Numbered from the stretch's first letter, positions 37,057 to 45,969 are shown. The stretch is 64,000 nt of DNA from Paraplanobispora takensis (GCF_016863195.1 NZ_BOOK01000017.1:1-64000); one strand, 5' to 3'. The notes: generated from the sequence alone by a model not told the origin. Translations and numbers: made by a program.

Positions 37057-38646
37057 GTGAACAAGCCCGTCGTACTGGTCGCAGAGGAACTCTCCGAGGC
37101 CGGTCTTGCGGTCCTGGGCGCGGACTTCGAAGTCCGCCACACCGATGGCGCCGACCGCGCCCAGTTCCTGCCCGCCCTCGCCGAGGTGGACGCGCTGATC
37201 GTGCGCAGCGCCACCCAGGTGGACGCCGAGGCCGTCGCCCACGCGCCCAGGCTCCGCGTCGTCGCCCGCGCGGGCGTCGGCCTGGACAACGTGGACGTGG
37301 AGGCCGCGACGAAGGCCGGCGTGATGGTCGTCAACGCCCCCACCTCCAACATCACCAGCGCCGCCGAGCACACCGTCGCGCTGATCCTCGCCTCGGCCCG
37401 CAACGTCGCCCAGGCGCACGCCGCCCTCAAGGGCGGGGAGTGGAAGCGGTCGAAGTACACCGGCGTCGAGCTCGACGAGAAGGTCGTCGCGATCCTCGGC
37501 CTCGGCAAGATCGGCCAGCTGGTCGCCCAGCGCCTGCAGCCGTTCGGCGTCGAGCTGATCGCCTACGACCCCTACCTGCAGCCGGCCCGCGCCGCGCAGA
37601 TGGGCGTGCGCCTGGTGTCGCTGGAGGAGGCCCTGCGCGAGGCCGACTTCATCACGGTGCACCTGCCCAAGTCGAAGGAGACCCTCGGGCTCATCGGCGA
37701 GAAGGAGATGCAGATCGTCAAGCCGTCGGTCCGCCTGATCAACGTCGCGCGCGGCGGCATCATCGACGAGAACGCCCTCTACGCCGCGATCAAGGAGGGC
37801 CGCGTCGCCGGCGCCGGCATCGACGTGTTCCCCAAGGAGCCCGTCACCGACAGCCCGCTGTTCGAGCTGGACCAGGTCGTCGTCACCCCGCACCTGGGCG
37901 CCTCCACCCACGAGGCCCAGGAGAAGGCCGGCACCCAGGTCGCCCGCAGCGTGAAGCTCGCCCTGGCCGGCGAGTTCGTGCCGGACGCGGTCAACGTCCA
38001 GGGCGGCGCCGTCGCCGAGGACGTCAAGCCGGGCCTGCCGCTGGCCGAGAAGCTCGGCCGGCTGTTCACCGCCCTGGCCGGGGAGGTCGCCACCAAGCTC
38101 GACGTCGAGGTCCGCGGCGAGATCGCCTCCCAGGACGTCCGGGTGCTGGAGCTGGCCGCCCTCAAGGGCGTCTTCACCGACGTCGTCGAGGACTCCGTCA
38201 CCTACGTCAACGCCCCGCTCCTGGCCAAGGACCGCGGCGTGACCGTGGAGCTGGTCACCAGCTCCGAGAGCCCCGACTGGCGCAACGTGGTGACCGTGCG
38301 CGGCGTCCTGGCCGACGGCCGCACCGTCTCGGTCTCGGGCACGCTGTCCGGCCCGCGCCAGATCACGAAGATCGTCGAGGTCAACGGCTACGAGATGGAG
38401 ATCGAGCCGACCGACCACCTGTCGTTCTTCACCTACTCCGACCGCCCCGGCGTCGTCGGCATCGTCGGCCGCATCCTCGGCGACCACGGCATCAACATCG
38501 CCTCGATGCAGGTCTCCCGGGACACCAAGGGCGGCAAGGCGCTCATCGCCCTGACCGTCGACACCGCCATCCCGGCGGAGGTCGTCGACCAGATCGCCTC
38601 CGAGATCGGCGCCGACAGCGGCCGCTCGGCGGACCTGGCCGAGTAG
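37057..38646 (+). CDS. serA: D-3-phosphoglycerate dehydrogenase
   Basis: The 529-residue enzyme catalyses the first step of serine synthesis, 3-phosphoglycerate to phosphohydroxypyruvate with NAD. The substrate and nucleotide domains carry VGLDNVDVEAATKAGV, ILGLGKIGQLVAQRL, and the catalytic set RGGIIDE (Arg), FPKEPV (Glu) and TPHLGAST (His). It is the long actinobacterial type with an allosteric substrate-binding (ASB) domain (about 315-450) and a C-terminal ACT domain (about 455-529: FTYSDRPGVVGIVGRILGDHGINIAS) that senses serine. A terminator follows. In many actinomycetes serA sits just after ilvBNC; here 12 kb of other genes intervene. Confidence 0.97.
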   Translation: MNKPVVLVAEELSEAGLAVLGADFEVRHTDGADRAQFLPALAEVDALIVRSATQVDAEAVAHAPRLRVVARAGVGLDNVDVEAATKAGVMVVNAPTSNITSAAEHTVALILASARNVAQAHAALKGGEWKRSKYTGVELDEKVVAILGLGKIGQLVAQRLQPFGVELIAYDPYLQPARAAQMGVRLVSLEEALREADFITVHLPKSKETLGLIGEKEMQIVKPSVRLINVARGGIIDENALYAAIKEGRVAGAGIDVFPKEPVTDSPLFELDQVVVTPHLGASTHEAQEKAGTQVARSVKLALAGEFVPDAVNVQGGAVAEDVKPGLPLAEKLGRLFTALAGEVATKLDVEVRGEIASQDVRVLELAALKGVFTDVVEDSVTYVNAPLLAKDRGVTVELVTSSESPDWRNVVTVRGVLADGRTVSVSGTLSGPRQITKIVEVNGYEMEIEPTDHLSFFTYSDRPGVVGIVGRILGDHGINIASMQVSRDTKGGKALIALTVDTAIPAEVVDQIASEIGADSGRSADLAE

Positions 38647-38667
38647 CCCGCAGGCCCCTCGTCCCGC

Positions 38668-38703
38668 ACGGCCGCCGTCCCCCGCGGGGGGGACGGCGGC
38701 CGT
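38668..38703 (+). terminator. serA terminator
   Basis: ACGGCCGCCGTCC (38668-38680) pairs perfectly with 38691-38703 around a GC-rich loop that can itself pair. It begins 21 bases after the serA stop. Confidence 0.8.
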
Positions 38704-38732
38704 CTCAGCATGTGGGAAGTCGGTACGGCGGG

Positions 38733-38762
38733 CGAGACGCTGTCTCGATGACCAGGTAGCCT
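38733..38762 (+). promoter_or_regulatory. leuB leader promoter with CGAGAC/GTCTCG dyad
   Basis: CGAGAC-gct-GTCTCG (38733-38747) is a perfect dyad, and TAGCCT (38757-38762) is a -10-like hexamer 8 bases before the leader ATG. GTCTCG here is the same half-site word found at cimA, serA and leuC, though with different spacing to the downstream half. Confidence 0.5.
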
Positions 38763-38770
38763 GGAATCAA

Positions 38771-38815
38771 ATGCGCCAGGTTCTCGTACTCATTACCTGC
38801 CGCGGCGGGGCCTGA
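38771..38815 (+). CDS. leuB leader peptide (attenuator)
   Basis: A 14-residue ORF, MRQVLVLITCRGGA, ends in TGA. Residues 4-8 are Val-Leu-Val-Leu-Ile, five branched-chain codons in a row. It lies 8 bases after a -10-like TAGCCT, so it is probably leaderless. Its 3' codons form the 5' arm of a strong hairpin. It lies about 345 bases upstream of the leuB ATG, with a small ORF between, so which gene it controls is inferred. Confidence 0.72.
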   Translation: MRQVLVLITCRGGA

Positions 38816-38840
38816 CGGACAGGCCGGCGACCCGCCGCGG
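38800..38840 (+). promoter_or_regulatory. leuB leader hairpin
   Basis: CCGCGGCGGG (38800-38809) pairs with CCCGCCGCGG (38831-38840), with inner GGCCTG/CAGGCC. The peptide stop codon lies in the inner stem. A further stem, GGTCCGG (38908-38914) with CCGGACC (38932-38938), could be the terminator partner but has no T-run. Confidence 0.6.
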
Positions 38841-38981
38841 TGTGGTGGCGTTCGCTGGCTGACAGTCCCGTCGCCGGCCCGTGACCCGGGCCCGCGACCT
38901 CAGGTCCGGTCCGGCTCCGCCGATCGGAAGTCCGGACCATCTCCCCCCTCTGCTTCCGTGCGAGACGAGACGAGACTCATC

Positions 38982-39092
38982 ATGTACGACATGTATCCCT
39001 GGAACCGCCCCGAGGACGCCGAGGACGAGGCGGCCAACGCCGTCCAGACGGCGCTGGACCGTCGTGACAACGGCGGCGCACCCACTCGCTGA
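38982..39092 (+). CDS. Small acidic ORF between leader and leuB
   Basis: A 36-codon ORF starts MYDMYPWNRPEDAEDEAAN and ends in NGGAPTR then TGA. Codon third positions are strongly GC, as in neighbouring genes, and the sequence is acidic and helical in the middle. The ribosome-binding site is weak (GAGACGAGACGAG repeats). It may be a conserved small protein encoded ahead of leuB, or chance. I do not recognise a family. Confidence 0.45.
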   Translation: MYDMYPWNRPEDAEDEAANAVQTALDRRDNGGAPTR

Positions 39093-39159
39093 GGCGCCCG
39101 ATCTGTCCGCTATCTGAGATCAGTATCCGATAATCGAGACGGAGCGGTAGGGTTCCCGC

Positions 39160-40206
39160 ATGGACTCGCGCAACATTCGTCTGGCAGTGATCCCCGGCGA
39201 CGGGATCGGGGTCGAGGTCGTCACCGAGGGCCTGAAGGTCCTGGACGCCGTGGGCGGCAAGGTGGAGACCACCACCTACGACCTCGGTGCCAAGCGCTAC
39301 AACAGCACCGGTGAGATCCTTCCCGACGCCGTCCTGGACGAGCTGCGCGGATACGACGCCATCCTGCTCGGCGCGATCGGCGACCCCAGCGTGCCCCCGG
39401 GCGTGCTGGAGCGCGACCTGCTGCTCAAGCTCCGCTTCGAGCTCGACCACTACGTGAACCTGCGCCCGGTCAAGCTCTTCCCGGGCGTGGAGACCCCGCT
39501 GGCCGAGTCCCGGCCGGAGGACATCGACATGATCGTCGTCCGCGAGGGCACCGAGAGCCTCTACGCCGGGGCCGGCGGCGTACTGCGCCGCGGCACGCCG
39601 CACGAGGTCGCCACCCAGGAGTCGCTGAACACCGCCTTCGGCGTCGAGCGCGTCGTGCGCTACGCCTTCGAGCAGGCGCAGGCCCGTCCCCGCAGGAAGC
39701 TGACGCTGGTCCACAAGACCAACGTGCTGACCTACGCGGGCGACCTGTGGGCCCGCACGCTCGACCGGGTCGGCCTGGAGTACCCCGGCGTGCAGACCGA
39801 CTACTGCCACGTCGACGCGGCCTCGATGTTCTTCGTCAGCCAGCCGGAGCGGTTCGACGTGATCGTCACCGACAACCTCTTCGGCGACATCATCACCGAC
39901 ATCGGCGCCGCCGTGGCCGGTGGCATCGGCCTGGCCGCCAGCGGCAACATCAACCCCGACGGGACCGCGCCGAGCATGTTCGAGCCGGTCCACGGCAGCG
40001 CCCCCGACATCGCCGGCCAGGGCAAGGCCGACCCCACCGCCACGATCCTGTCGGTCGCCATGCTCCTGAACCACCTGGGCCTGACCCGGCAGGCCGCCCG
40101 GGTCGAGCAGGCCGTCGCCGACGACCTGCTGGAGCGCCAGACCAACTGGACGGCCCGGACCACCCACGAGATCGGCGACGACATCACCGCCCGAGTAGCC
40201 GGCTGA
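39160..40206 (+). CDS. leuB: 3-isopropylmalate dehydrogenase
   Basis: The 348-residue NAD-dependent beta-decarboxylating dehydrogenase oxidises 3-isopropylmalate to 2-ketoisocaproate (leucine) and, with citramalate-derived methylmalate, gives 2-ketobutyrate. Motifs are [11 protein letters not shown] at the N-terminus, the substrate helix [28 protein letters not shown], and metal-site Asp residues in [27 protein letters not shown] box (about 39132-39137) just upstream suggests leuB also has its own promoter beyond the leader. It is followed by a strong terminator, so probably ends its transcript. Confidence 0.97.
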   Translation: MDSRNIRLAVIPGDGIGVEVVTEGLKVLDAVGGKVETTTYDLGAKRYNSTGEILPDAVLDELRGYDAILLGAIGDPSVPPGVLERDLLLKLRFELDHYVNLRPVKLFPGVETPLAESRPEDIDMIVVREGTESLYAGAGGVLRRGTPHEVATQESLNTAFGVERVVRYAFEQAQARPRRKLTLVHKTNVLTYAGDLWARTLDRVGLEYPGVQTDYCHVDAASMFFVSQPERFDVIVTDNLFGDIITDIGAAVAGGIGLAASGNINPDGTAPSMFEPVHGSAPDIAGQGKADPTATILSVAMLLNHLGLTRQAARVEQAVADDLLERQTNWTARTTHEIGDDITARVAG

Positions 40207-40228
40207 GAGCCGCCCACTCGACATTTCG

Positions 40229-40275
40229 GACGCGCCCGGCGGCTCTCTGAGAGAGCCGCCGGGCGCGTCTTTGTG
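40229..40275 (+). terminator. leuB terminator
   Basis: A perfect 19-base stem (40229-40247 with 40251-40269; core gcgcccggcggctctc) has a 3-base loop, followed by tttgtg. Confidence 0.88.
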
Positions 40276-40391
40276 CATTGGGGCGCCCCGGCCCTGCCGA
40301 TGAGCTCTCCGGATGCAGTAGTTTCCCGTTACCCGGTCCATCGCAGAATGGACTAAAGGGTAGACCCGCCACGAAGAGAAGGATCTCCGTC

Positions 40392-41486
40392 ATGACCACT
40401 GCTCAGAAGCTCAGCTTCGACGTGCAGGCCTCCGATCACGCTCGCACCGCGGCCGAGCGCGAGCAGGTACTGGCGAGCCCCGGTTTCGGGCAGGTCTTCA
40501 CCGACCACATGATCTCGATCGACTACACCGAGGGCCGCGGCTGGCACGACGCGCGGCTCATGCCGTACGGCCCGCTGCTGCTGGACCCCTCGACCTCGGT
40601 CTTCCACTACGCGCAGGAGCTGTTCGAGGGGCTCAAGGCCTACCGTCAGCAGGGCGGTTCGATCGTGTCCTTCCGGCCGCAGGCCAACGCGGCGCGCTTC
40701 AACACCTCCGCGCGGCGCATGGCCATGCCCGAGCTGCCCGAGGAGACGTTCGTCGAGTCGCTGGAGCTGCTGGTGCAGACCGACCGCGACTGGGTGCCCA
40801 CGACCCCGGGCCACAGCCTCTATCTGCGCCCCTTCATGATCGCCACGCAGTCGGCGCTCGGCGTCAACTACCCCTCGCAGACCTACAAGTACATGGTGAT
40901 CGCCTCCCCGGCCGCCGCCTACTTCGGCGCGAGCCAGGCGGTCTCGGTGTGGCTGTCGACGGAGTACACCCGGGCGGCCCCCGGCGGCACCGGCTTCGCC
41001 AAGTGCGGCGGCAACTACGCCGCGGCCTTCGTGGCCCAGCGCCAGGCCGTCGAGCAGGGCTGTGACCAGGTGGTCTGGCTGGACGCCTACGAGCACCGCT
41101 ACGTCGAGGAGATGGGGGGCATGAACCTGTTCTTCGTCTACGGCGACCGCCTGCTCACCCCGGCCCTGACCGGCACCCTGCTGCCGGGCATCACCCGCGA
41201 CTCGATCCTCACCCTCGCCGGCGACCTCGGCCTCAAGGCCGAGGAGGGCCGCCTGTCGATCGAGGAGTGGCAGGAGGGCTGCGAGTCCGGCGAGCTCACC
41301 GAGGTCTTCGCCTGCGGCACCGCCGCGGTCGTGACCCCGGTCGGCTCGGTCAAGGGCGCCGACCGTGCCTGGACCGTCGGCGACGGCACCCCCGGCGAGG
41401 TCACCATGCGCATCCGCGAGGAGCTGACCGGCATCCAGTACGGCACCCGCCCCGACCCGCACGGCTGGGTGCACAAGATCTGCTGA
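40392..41486 (+). CDS. ilvE: Branched-chain amino acid aminotransferase
   Basis: The 364-residue class IV PLP aminotransferase performs the final transamination to Val, Leu and Ile using glutamate. Signatures are [22 protein letters not shown], the Schiff-base Lys in [15 protein letters not shown], and [35 protein letters not shown] 40392 has AAGGA about 8 bases upstream; the longer frame upstream lacks family match. It stands alone between the leuB terminator and a convergent methyltransferase. I found no leader peptide before it. Confidence 0.96.
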   Translation: MTTAQKLSFDVQASDHARTAAEREQVLASPGFGQVFTDHMISIDYTEGRGWHDARLMPYGPLLLDPSTSVFHYAQELFEGLKAYRQQGGSIVSFRPQANAARFNTSARRMAMPELPEETFVESLELLVQTDRDWVPTTPGHSLYLRPFMIATQSALGVNYPSQTYKYMVIASPAAAYFGASQAVSVWLSTEYTRAAPGGTGFAKCGGNYAAAFVAQRQAVEQGCDQVVWLDAYEHRYVEEMGGMNLFFVYGDRLLTPALTGTLLPGITRDSILTLAGDLGLKAEEGRLSIEEWQEGCESGELTEVFACGTAAVVTPVGSVKGADRAWTVGDGTPGEVTMRIREELTGIQYGTRPDPHGWVHKIC

Positions 41487-41557
41487 CCCGCTCCGGATCT
41501 TCGAAGAGGATGATCCGCTCCGCGTCTTCCGGGGCGGTCGTCCTCGTCCTGCGGCAT

Positions 41558-41587
41558 GGAGAGAGCCCGCCCACCCGGGCCCTCTCC
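41558..41587. terminator. Hairpin between ilvE and O-methyltransferase
   Basis: GGAGAGAGCCCG pairs with CGGGCCCTCTCC with one mismatch, between convergent genes. No clear T-run. It is likely a shared terminator. Confidence 0.55.
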
Positions 41588-41693
41588 GGCCGTGGCCTAT
41601 TCCTCTCCGTGCGGGTGGGCGCAACGTGTTTGGCGTGCGACTTAAAGTGATCGGAAAGATTTCCGCCCCGCGGGGAGTCCGGCGAACTTCTCG

Positions 41694-42347
41694 TCAGTGT
41701 TTTCGGATCATGGTCAGGCCGTCGGCGATGGGGAGCATGATCGAGGTGACCCGGGGGTCGGCGGCGACCATGTCGTTGAACGCGCGCATCGCCACGGTGG
41801 TCTCGTCGTGCTCGTGGGGATGGGCGACCTTGCCGTGCCACAGGGTGTTGTCGGCCAGGATCAGGCCGCCCGGGGTCAGATAGGACATGATGATCTCGTA
41901 GTAGACGCCGTAGTTCTCCTTGTCGGCGTCGATGAAGGCCAGGTCGACGGCCGGGAAGGTCGGCAGGTCGTGCAGCCGTTCGGCGGCGTCGCCGATCCGC
42001 AGCTCGATGCGGCCGGCGACGCCGGTCTTCTCCCAGTAGCGCCGGGCCACCGACGTCCACTCCTCGCTGATGTCGAAGCAGTTGAGCTTGCCCCTGGCGG
42101 TCAGGCCGCGGGCGATGCAGATGGCGGAGTAGCCGGTGAAGGTGCCCACCTCGACGGCGTTCCTGGCCCGGATGAGCTGGGCGATCATTGTGAGGAAGCG
42201 GCCCTGGTCGGGGGCGATCTGCATGTTCGCCCGCTCGCCCATGAGCTCGCGCGTCTCCATGGCCAGCGCCTCGAGCACGTCGTCGGGCCCGGTGGTGTGG
42301 GCCAGGAGATACTGGCCGACGGCCGCTTCGAGATAAGTCGCCTTCAT
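41694..42347 (-). CDS. O-methyltransferase (caffeoyl-CoA type)
   Basis: The 217-residue SAM methyltransferase belongs to the Mg-dependent catechol or caffeoyl-CoA O-methyltransferase family. Evidence is VEVGTFTGYSAICIARGL (motif I), NCFDISEEW, DLAFIDADKENYGVYYEIIMSYL with the metal-binding Asp pair, and GGLILADNTLWHGKVA. The ATG at 42347 begins the family N-terminus; the upstream frame is extra. Substrate unknown. It is divergent from the cimA leader. Confidence 0.9.
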   Translation of the reverse strand: MKATYLEAAVGQYLLAHTTGPDDVLEALAMETRELMGERANMQIAPDQGRFLTMIAQLIRARNAVEVGTFTGYSAICIARGLTARGKLNCFDISEEWTSVARRYWEKTGVAGRIELRIGDAAERLHDLPTFPAVDLAFIDADKENYGVYYEIIMSYLTPGGLILADNTLWHGKVAHPHEHDETTVAMRAFNDMVAADPRVTSIMLPIADGLTMIRKH

Positions 42348-42414
42348 AATCCCTATTCTGGCCGGTGAATCGGACTGCGAACACACGGGGTGCGCAGTCG
42401 GTCGCTCAAAGTGC

Positions 42415-42430
42415 GTCTCGTATCCTGAGA
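42415..42430 (+). promoter_or_regulatory. cimA promoter element, GTCTCG-TATCCT-GAGA
   Basis: GTCTCG (42415-42420) and GAGA (42427-42430) flank a good -10 hexamer TATCCT (42421-42426). The leaderless ATG of the leader peptide follows at 42434. The arrangement matches the ilvB upstream region almost base for base in spacing. Confidence 0.6.
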
Positions 42431-42433
42431 TCG

Positions 42434-42517
42434 ATGTGTCAGATGGTGTCAGCGTGTGGCAGACTCCGAAGCATCATGTCCTATGGTCTGCTCATTATCG
42501 GCAGGCGCGCTGGCTGA
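42434..42517 (+). CDS. cimA leader peptide (attenuator)
   Basis: A 27-codon ORF starts MCQMVSACGR and ends in SYGLLIIGRRAG then TGA; an internal ATG at 42476 gives a 13-residue form. Leu-Leu-Ile-Ile just before the hairpin is the control run. Both this leader and the ilvB leader begin ATG-TGT-C with Met again at codon 4, and both end in Arg-Arg-Ala-Gly. It starts 7 bases after TATCCT, so it is read from a leaderless message. Confidence 0.78.
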   Translation: MCQMVSACGRLRSIMSYGLLIIGRRAG

Positions 42518-42538
42518 CAAGGGACACCGCCAGCGCGC
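42505..42538 (+). promoter_or_regulatory. cimA leader hairpin (1:2 stem)
   Basis: GCGCGCTGGC (42505-42514) pairs perfectly with GCCAGCGCGC (42529-42538). The 5' arm lies within the last codons of the leader, as in ilvB. Confidence 0.75.
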
Positions 42539-42539
42539 A

Positions 42540-42571
42540 GACCTCTCACGTCCGTGAGGGGTCTTTCTTGT
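42540..42571 (+). terminator. cimA attenuator terminator
   Basis: GACCTCTCAC (42540-42549) pairs with GTGAGGGGTC (42554-42563) around a 4-base loop, with one G-T pair, followed by tttcttgt. It lies 55 bases before the cimA ATG. Confidence 0.82.
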
Positions 42572-42625
42572 TTCTGAGGCCGGAGCGAGCGCGCGGCGAG
42601 GCATCGGACCGCGAAGGAGAGACCA

Positions 42626-44203
42626 ATGACCGACGACCGCTTCCACGTGTACGACACGACACTCCGTGACGGCGCCCAACAGGAGGGGCTCAACCTCACG
42701 GTGGTCGACAAGCTGGCCATCGCGCGGCACCTGGACGGCCTGGGCGTCGGTTTCATCGAAGGAGGCTGGCCCGGGGCCAACCCCAAGGACACCGAGTTCT
42801 TCCGGCGGGCTCGAACAGAGCTCGACCTGAAGCACGCGCAGCTCGCCGCGTTCGGCGCGACCCGCCGGGCCGGTGTGAAGGCAGCAGACGACCCTCTGGT
42901 GGCCGCACTGCGCGAATCCGGCGCGCCGGTCGTGACCCTTGTCGCCAAGAGTCACGACCGGCACGTGGAGCTGGCCCTCCGCACGACTCTCCAGGAGAAC
43001 CTCGCGATGATCCGCGACACGGTTTCTCACCTTCGTGCGGAGGGACAGCGGGTCTTCCTCGACGCCGAGCACTTCTTCGACGGCTACAAGTCCAACCCAG
43101 CGTACGCGCTGGAGGTGCTGCGCACCGCCGCGGAGGCGGGCGCCTCGGTGATCGCGCTGTGCGACACCAACGGCGGCATGCTCCCCGACGAACTGGCCGA
43201 CGTCGTACACGAGGCGGCCGGCACCGGGGCCCGCATCGGCATCCACTGTCACGACGACACCGGCTGCGCGGTGGCCAACACCCTGGCCGCGGTCAAGGCG
43301 GGCGCCACCCACGTGCAGGGCTGCGCCAACGGGTACGGCGAGCGCTCCGGCAACGCCAACCTGTTCACGGTCGTGGCCAACCTCCAGCTCAAGCGGGGCT
43401 TCGACCTGGTCCCGCGGGAGGCGCTGGCCGACATGACCCGGATCGCGCACGCGATCACCGAGGTCACCAACGTCACCCCGAACTCCCACGCCCCCTACGT
43501 CGGGGTCTCCGCCTTCGCGCACAAGGCCGGGCTGCACGCCAGCGCGATCAAGGTCGACCCCAACCTCTACCAGCACATCGACCCGGCCCAGGTCGGCAAC
43601 GACATGCGGATGCTGGTCTCCGACATGGCCGGGCGCGCCTCGGTCGAGCTCAAGGGACGCGAGCTGGGCTACGAGCTGTCCGCGGAGACCTCCCGCGAGC
43701 TGGTGGACCGGGTCAAGGAGCTGGAGTCGCGCGGCTACACCTTCGAGGCCGCCGACGCCTCCTTCGAGCTGCTGCTGCGCGACACCGTGGCGGGCGAGCG
43801 CAGGCGGCACTTCGAGGTCGAGTCCTGGCGGGTGATCGTCGAGCGGAACCGGGGCGGCGAGCTGATCAGCGAGGCCACCGTCAAGCTGCACGCCAAGGGC
43901 GAGCGGATCGTCGCCACCGGCGAGGGCAACGGCCCGGTCAACGCCCTGGACAAGGCCGTCCGGGCGGCGCTGGAGCGGCTCTACCCGGAGCTGGCCGGGG
44001 TCGAGCTGATCGACTTCAAGGTGCGGATCCTGGAGGGCGCCCACGGCACCGACGCGATCACGCGCGTGCTGATCACCTCCAGCGACGCGACCGGCGAGTG
44101 GGCCACCGTGGGCGTCGACGAGAACATCATCGACGCCTCCTGGCAGGCCCTGGAGCAGGCCGTGACCTACGGGCTGCTGCGGGCGGGGCACCACGCGGAC
44201 TGA
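42626..44203 (+). CDS. cimA: (R)-citramalate synthase
   Basis: The 525-residue protein of the DRE-TIM metallolyase superfamily condenses pyruvate and acetyl-CoA to citramalate, starting the threonine-independent isoleucine route. Catalytic YDTTLRDGAQQEG, metal ligands in GIHCHDDTGCAVANT and the SGNANLFTVV loop are clear. A C-terminal LeuA-type allosteric domain (about 385-515) should bind isoleucine. Sequence such as FIEGGWPGANPKDTEFF is typical of CimA rather than leuA-type 2-isopropylmalate synthase. GAAGGAGAG lies before ATG 42626. Control by the upstream leader peptide is likely. It converges on the heparinase gene across a perfect terminator. Confidence 0.94.
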   Translation: MTDDRFHVYDTTLRDGAQQEGLNLTVVDKLAIARHLDGLGVGFIEGGWPGANPKDTEFFRRARTELDLKHAQLAAFGATRRAGVKAADDPLVAALRESGAPVVTLVAKSHDRHVELALRTTLQENLAMIRDTVSHLRAEGQRVFLDAEHFFDGYKSNPAYALEVLRTAAEAGASVIALCDTNGGMLPDELADVVHEAAGTGARIGIHCHDDTGCAVANTLAAVKAGATHVQGCANGYGERSGNANLFTVVANLQLKRGFDLVPREALADMTRIAHAITEVTNVTPNSHAPYVGVSAFAHKAGLHASAIKVDPNLYQHIDPAQVGNDMRMLVSDMAGRASVELKGRELGYELSAETSRELVDRVKELESRGYTFEAADASFELLLRDTVAGERRRHFEVESWRVIVERNRGGELISEATVKLHAKGERIVATGEGNGPVNALDKAVRAALERLYPELAGVELIDFKVRILEGAHGTDAITRVLITSSDATGEWATVGVDENIIDASWQALEQAVTYGLLRAGHHAD

Positions 44204-44219
44204 CCGCGGGCCCCTGTGG

Positions 44220-44261
44220 ACGGGAGAGGGGGTACGGCGGCCGCCGTACCCCCTCTCCCGT
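44220..44261. terminator. Bidirectional terminator between cimA and heparinase gene
   Basis: A 42-base perfect palindrome gives two 19-base arms (core gggagagggggtacggc) with a GGCC loop, placed 17 bases after cimA and 13 bases before the stop of the convergent gene. The arm contains the common GTACGG word. Confidence 0.88.
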
Positions 44262-44274
44262 CAGTGGGCGCCGG

Positions 44275-45951
44275 TCACGAGAGCTTCGAGCCGCTGACCC
44301 GGAAGCTGACCGCGCCGTCGGAGGTCTGCAGGCTGACCTTGCCGCCGGAGCACGAGACCGACGGGTCGCCGGTGCCGGGCACCACCACGGTGAGCAGCGA
44401 CCCGGTGGAGGCGGCGGAGACGACCGCGGGGGCGGCCTGCTTCTTCAGGTAGGCGGGGGAGACCCAGCCCTGGTAGGGGCCGGACGCGCCGCGGACGACC
44501 TTCGAGGTGACCGGCGTGCAGGACGGCATCGCCACCTGGACGAGCGTCGCCTTCCAGCCGGACTTGTCCTTGACCACGACCCGCCCGCCGCCGCTCGAGA
44601 CCTTCGACAGGTCCGCCGCCAGGTGCCAGACGGTGCGGACCTTCGAGCCCTCGGGGACGGTGTCCAGCACGGCCATCACGTCCTGCCCGTGGTTGACCAG
44701 GACCGAGCGGGTGCGCGGCACGCCGTAGGCCCGGTCGGTGAGCCGGAAGCTCTGCCGGTCCTCGCCGACGGAGGAGCCGGTCAGGGCCGTGGCGGTCCGG
44801 GGCCGGAACCGGGCCCCGGCCACGATCGGCACGTTGTGCGCCTCGGGGGACATCGTCCAGCGGCGGTAGCCGGTGTTCTCGTAGGAGTGGAACCCCACGT
44901 CGACCAGGACGTCGCGGCCCTGGGCGTAGTAGGTCACGCCGAGGTGGTCCTCGTGGCCGTGGTACTTGGCCCCGGGACCGAAGCGGATGGAGTAGAACGC
45001 CGACTCCGGCTTGTCCCACGCGGTGCGGCCGTAGACGTAGCCGTTGCCGAACACCTTGACGGTCTTCTTCGGGTGCTCGTACCCGACCGGGCGCACGTCC
45101 GCGCCGCCGTCGCCGATCGGCACCATGAAACCGTTGGGCTGCGTGGAGTGGGAGATGAAGCCCTCCAGCGACTTCCACCGCTCCGCGATCGAGGCCGGCA
45201 CCTTCCTGCCGCACGCCTCGATGTTGCTCATCGCCACCTTGAGCCGGTCGTAGACGTAGATGGCGTAGCGGGGGGCCTGCTCGCGCAGCGCGCCCTGGGA
45301 GTCGACGTCGAGCTCGACCGTCTCGGTCAGGCGGCGGATCGCCAGCCCGGACCACTCGTCGCGGCCGTAGCGGCAGCCGATGCCCAGCAGCGCGATGTCC
45401 TGGTCGATGCCGTGGTTGTGGCCCTTCTCGTACAGGGCCGGGTTGGAGAGCATCTTGGCGTGCTCGGCCAGGCTCCTGGTCAGCCAGGACTCGCTGACGT
45501 GCCTGCTCAGGCAGACCAGGGCGGGCGCGCGCAGCGCGATCGGGTGCTCCTGCCAGGCGTACGGGCTGCCGCCGCCGCGCAGCGGGTTGTCCTTCACCCA
45601 GTCCTGGGCGATCTCGGTGGCGCGCGACAGGTAGGAACGTTCCCCGGTGTTCTCGTAGTCGGCGACCAGCCGGCCCATCCAGCGCAACGAGTGGAAGACC
45701 ATGCTCCAGGAGCGGTTGCGGTAGGGGTCGGTCCGCCAGTCGACGTCCTTGCCGACCTTGACCGCGGGCAGGTCGAGGAAGCTCAGCTGCCCGTCCATGA
45801 CGTCCGGCGACGTCGGGGTCGCCGGCAACCAGTCGCCCTGGCACTCGGCCGTGCGTTTGACCTTGTCCGTCGCCTCCGAGGTCCCTGTCATCCCGCCGCT
45901 GGTCAGGAGGAGAGCGATGGAGAGTGCGATTGCTTGTGTGCGGCGGCGCAC
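44275..45951 (-). CDS. Secreted heparinase II/III-like protein
   Basis: The 558-residue protein has a signal peptide (about 1-27). An alpha-helical toroid (about 60-290, NHGIDQDIALLGIGCRYGRDEW) is followed by a heparinase II/III-type beta-sandwich (about 300-540) with YSIRFGPGAKYHGHEDHLGVTYYAQGRDVLVDVGFHSY, the hallmark His-Glu-Asp segment. Such proteins are polysaccharide lyases acting on acidic polysaccharides, here outside the cell. In actinomycetes related proteins occur near exopolysaccharide genes, but none are adjacent. An inverted repeat in its upstream region may be an operator. Confidence 0.88.
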   Translation of the reverse strand: MRRRTQAIALSIALLLTSGGMTGTSEATDKVKRTAECQGDWLPATPTSPDVMDGQLSFLDLPAVKVGKDVDWRTDPYRNRSWSMVFHSLRWMGRLVADYENTGERSYLSRATEIAQDWVKDNPLRGGGSPYAWQEHPIALRAPALVCLSRHVSESWLTRSLAEHAKMLSNPALYEKGHNHGIDQDIALLGIGCRYGRDEWSGLAIRRLTETVELDVDSQGALREQAPRYAIYVYDRLKVAMSNIEACGRKVPASIAERWKSLEGFISHSTQPNGFMVPIGDGGADVRPVGYEHPKKTVKVFGNGYVYGRTAWDKPESAFYSIRFGPGAKYHGHEDHLGVTYYAQGRDVLVDVGFHSYENTGYRRWTMSPEAHNVPIVAGARFRPRTATALTGSSVGEDRQSFRLTDRAYGVPRTRSVLVNHGQDVMAVLDTVPEGSKVRTVWHLAADLSKVSSGGGRVVVKDKSGWKATLVQVAMPSCTPVTSKVVRGASGPYQGWVSPAYLKKQAAPAVVSAASTGSLLTVVVPGTGDPSVSCSGGKVSLQTSDGAVSFRVSGSKLS

Positions 45952-45969
45952 GCCTGTTCCTTCCGGGAC

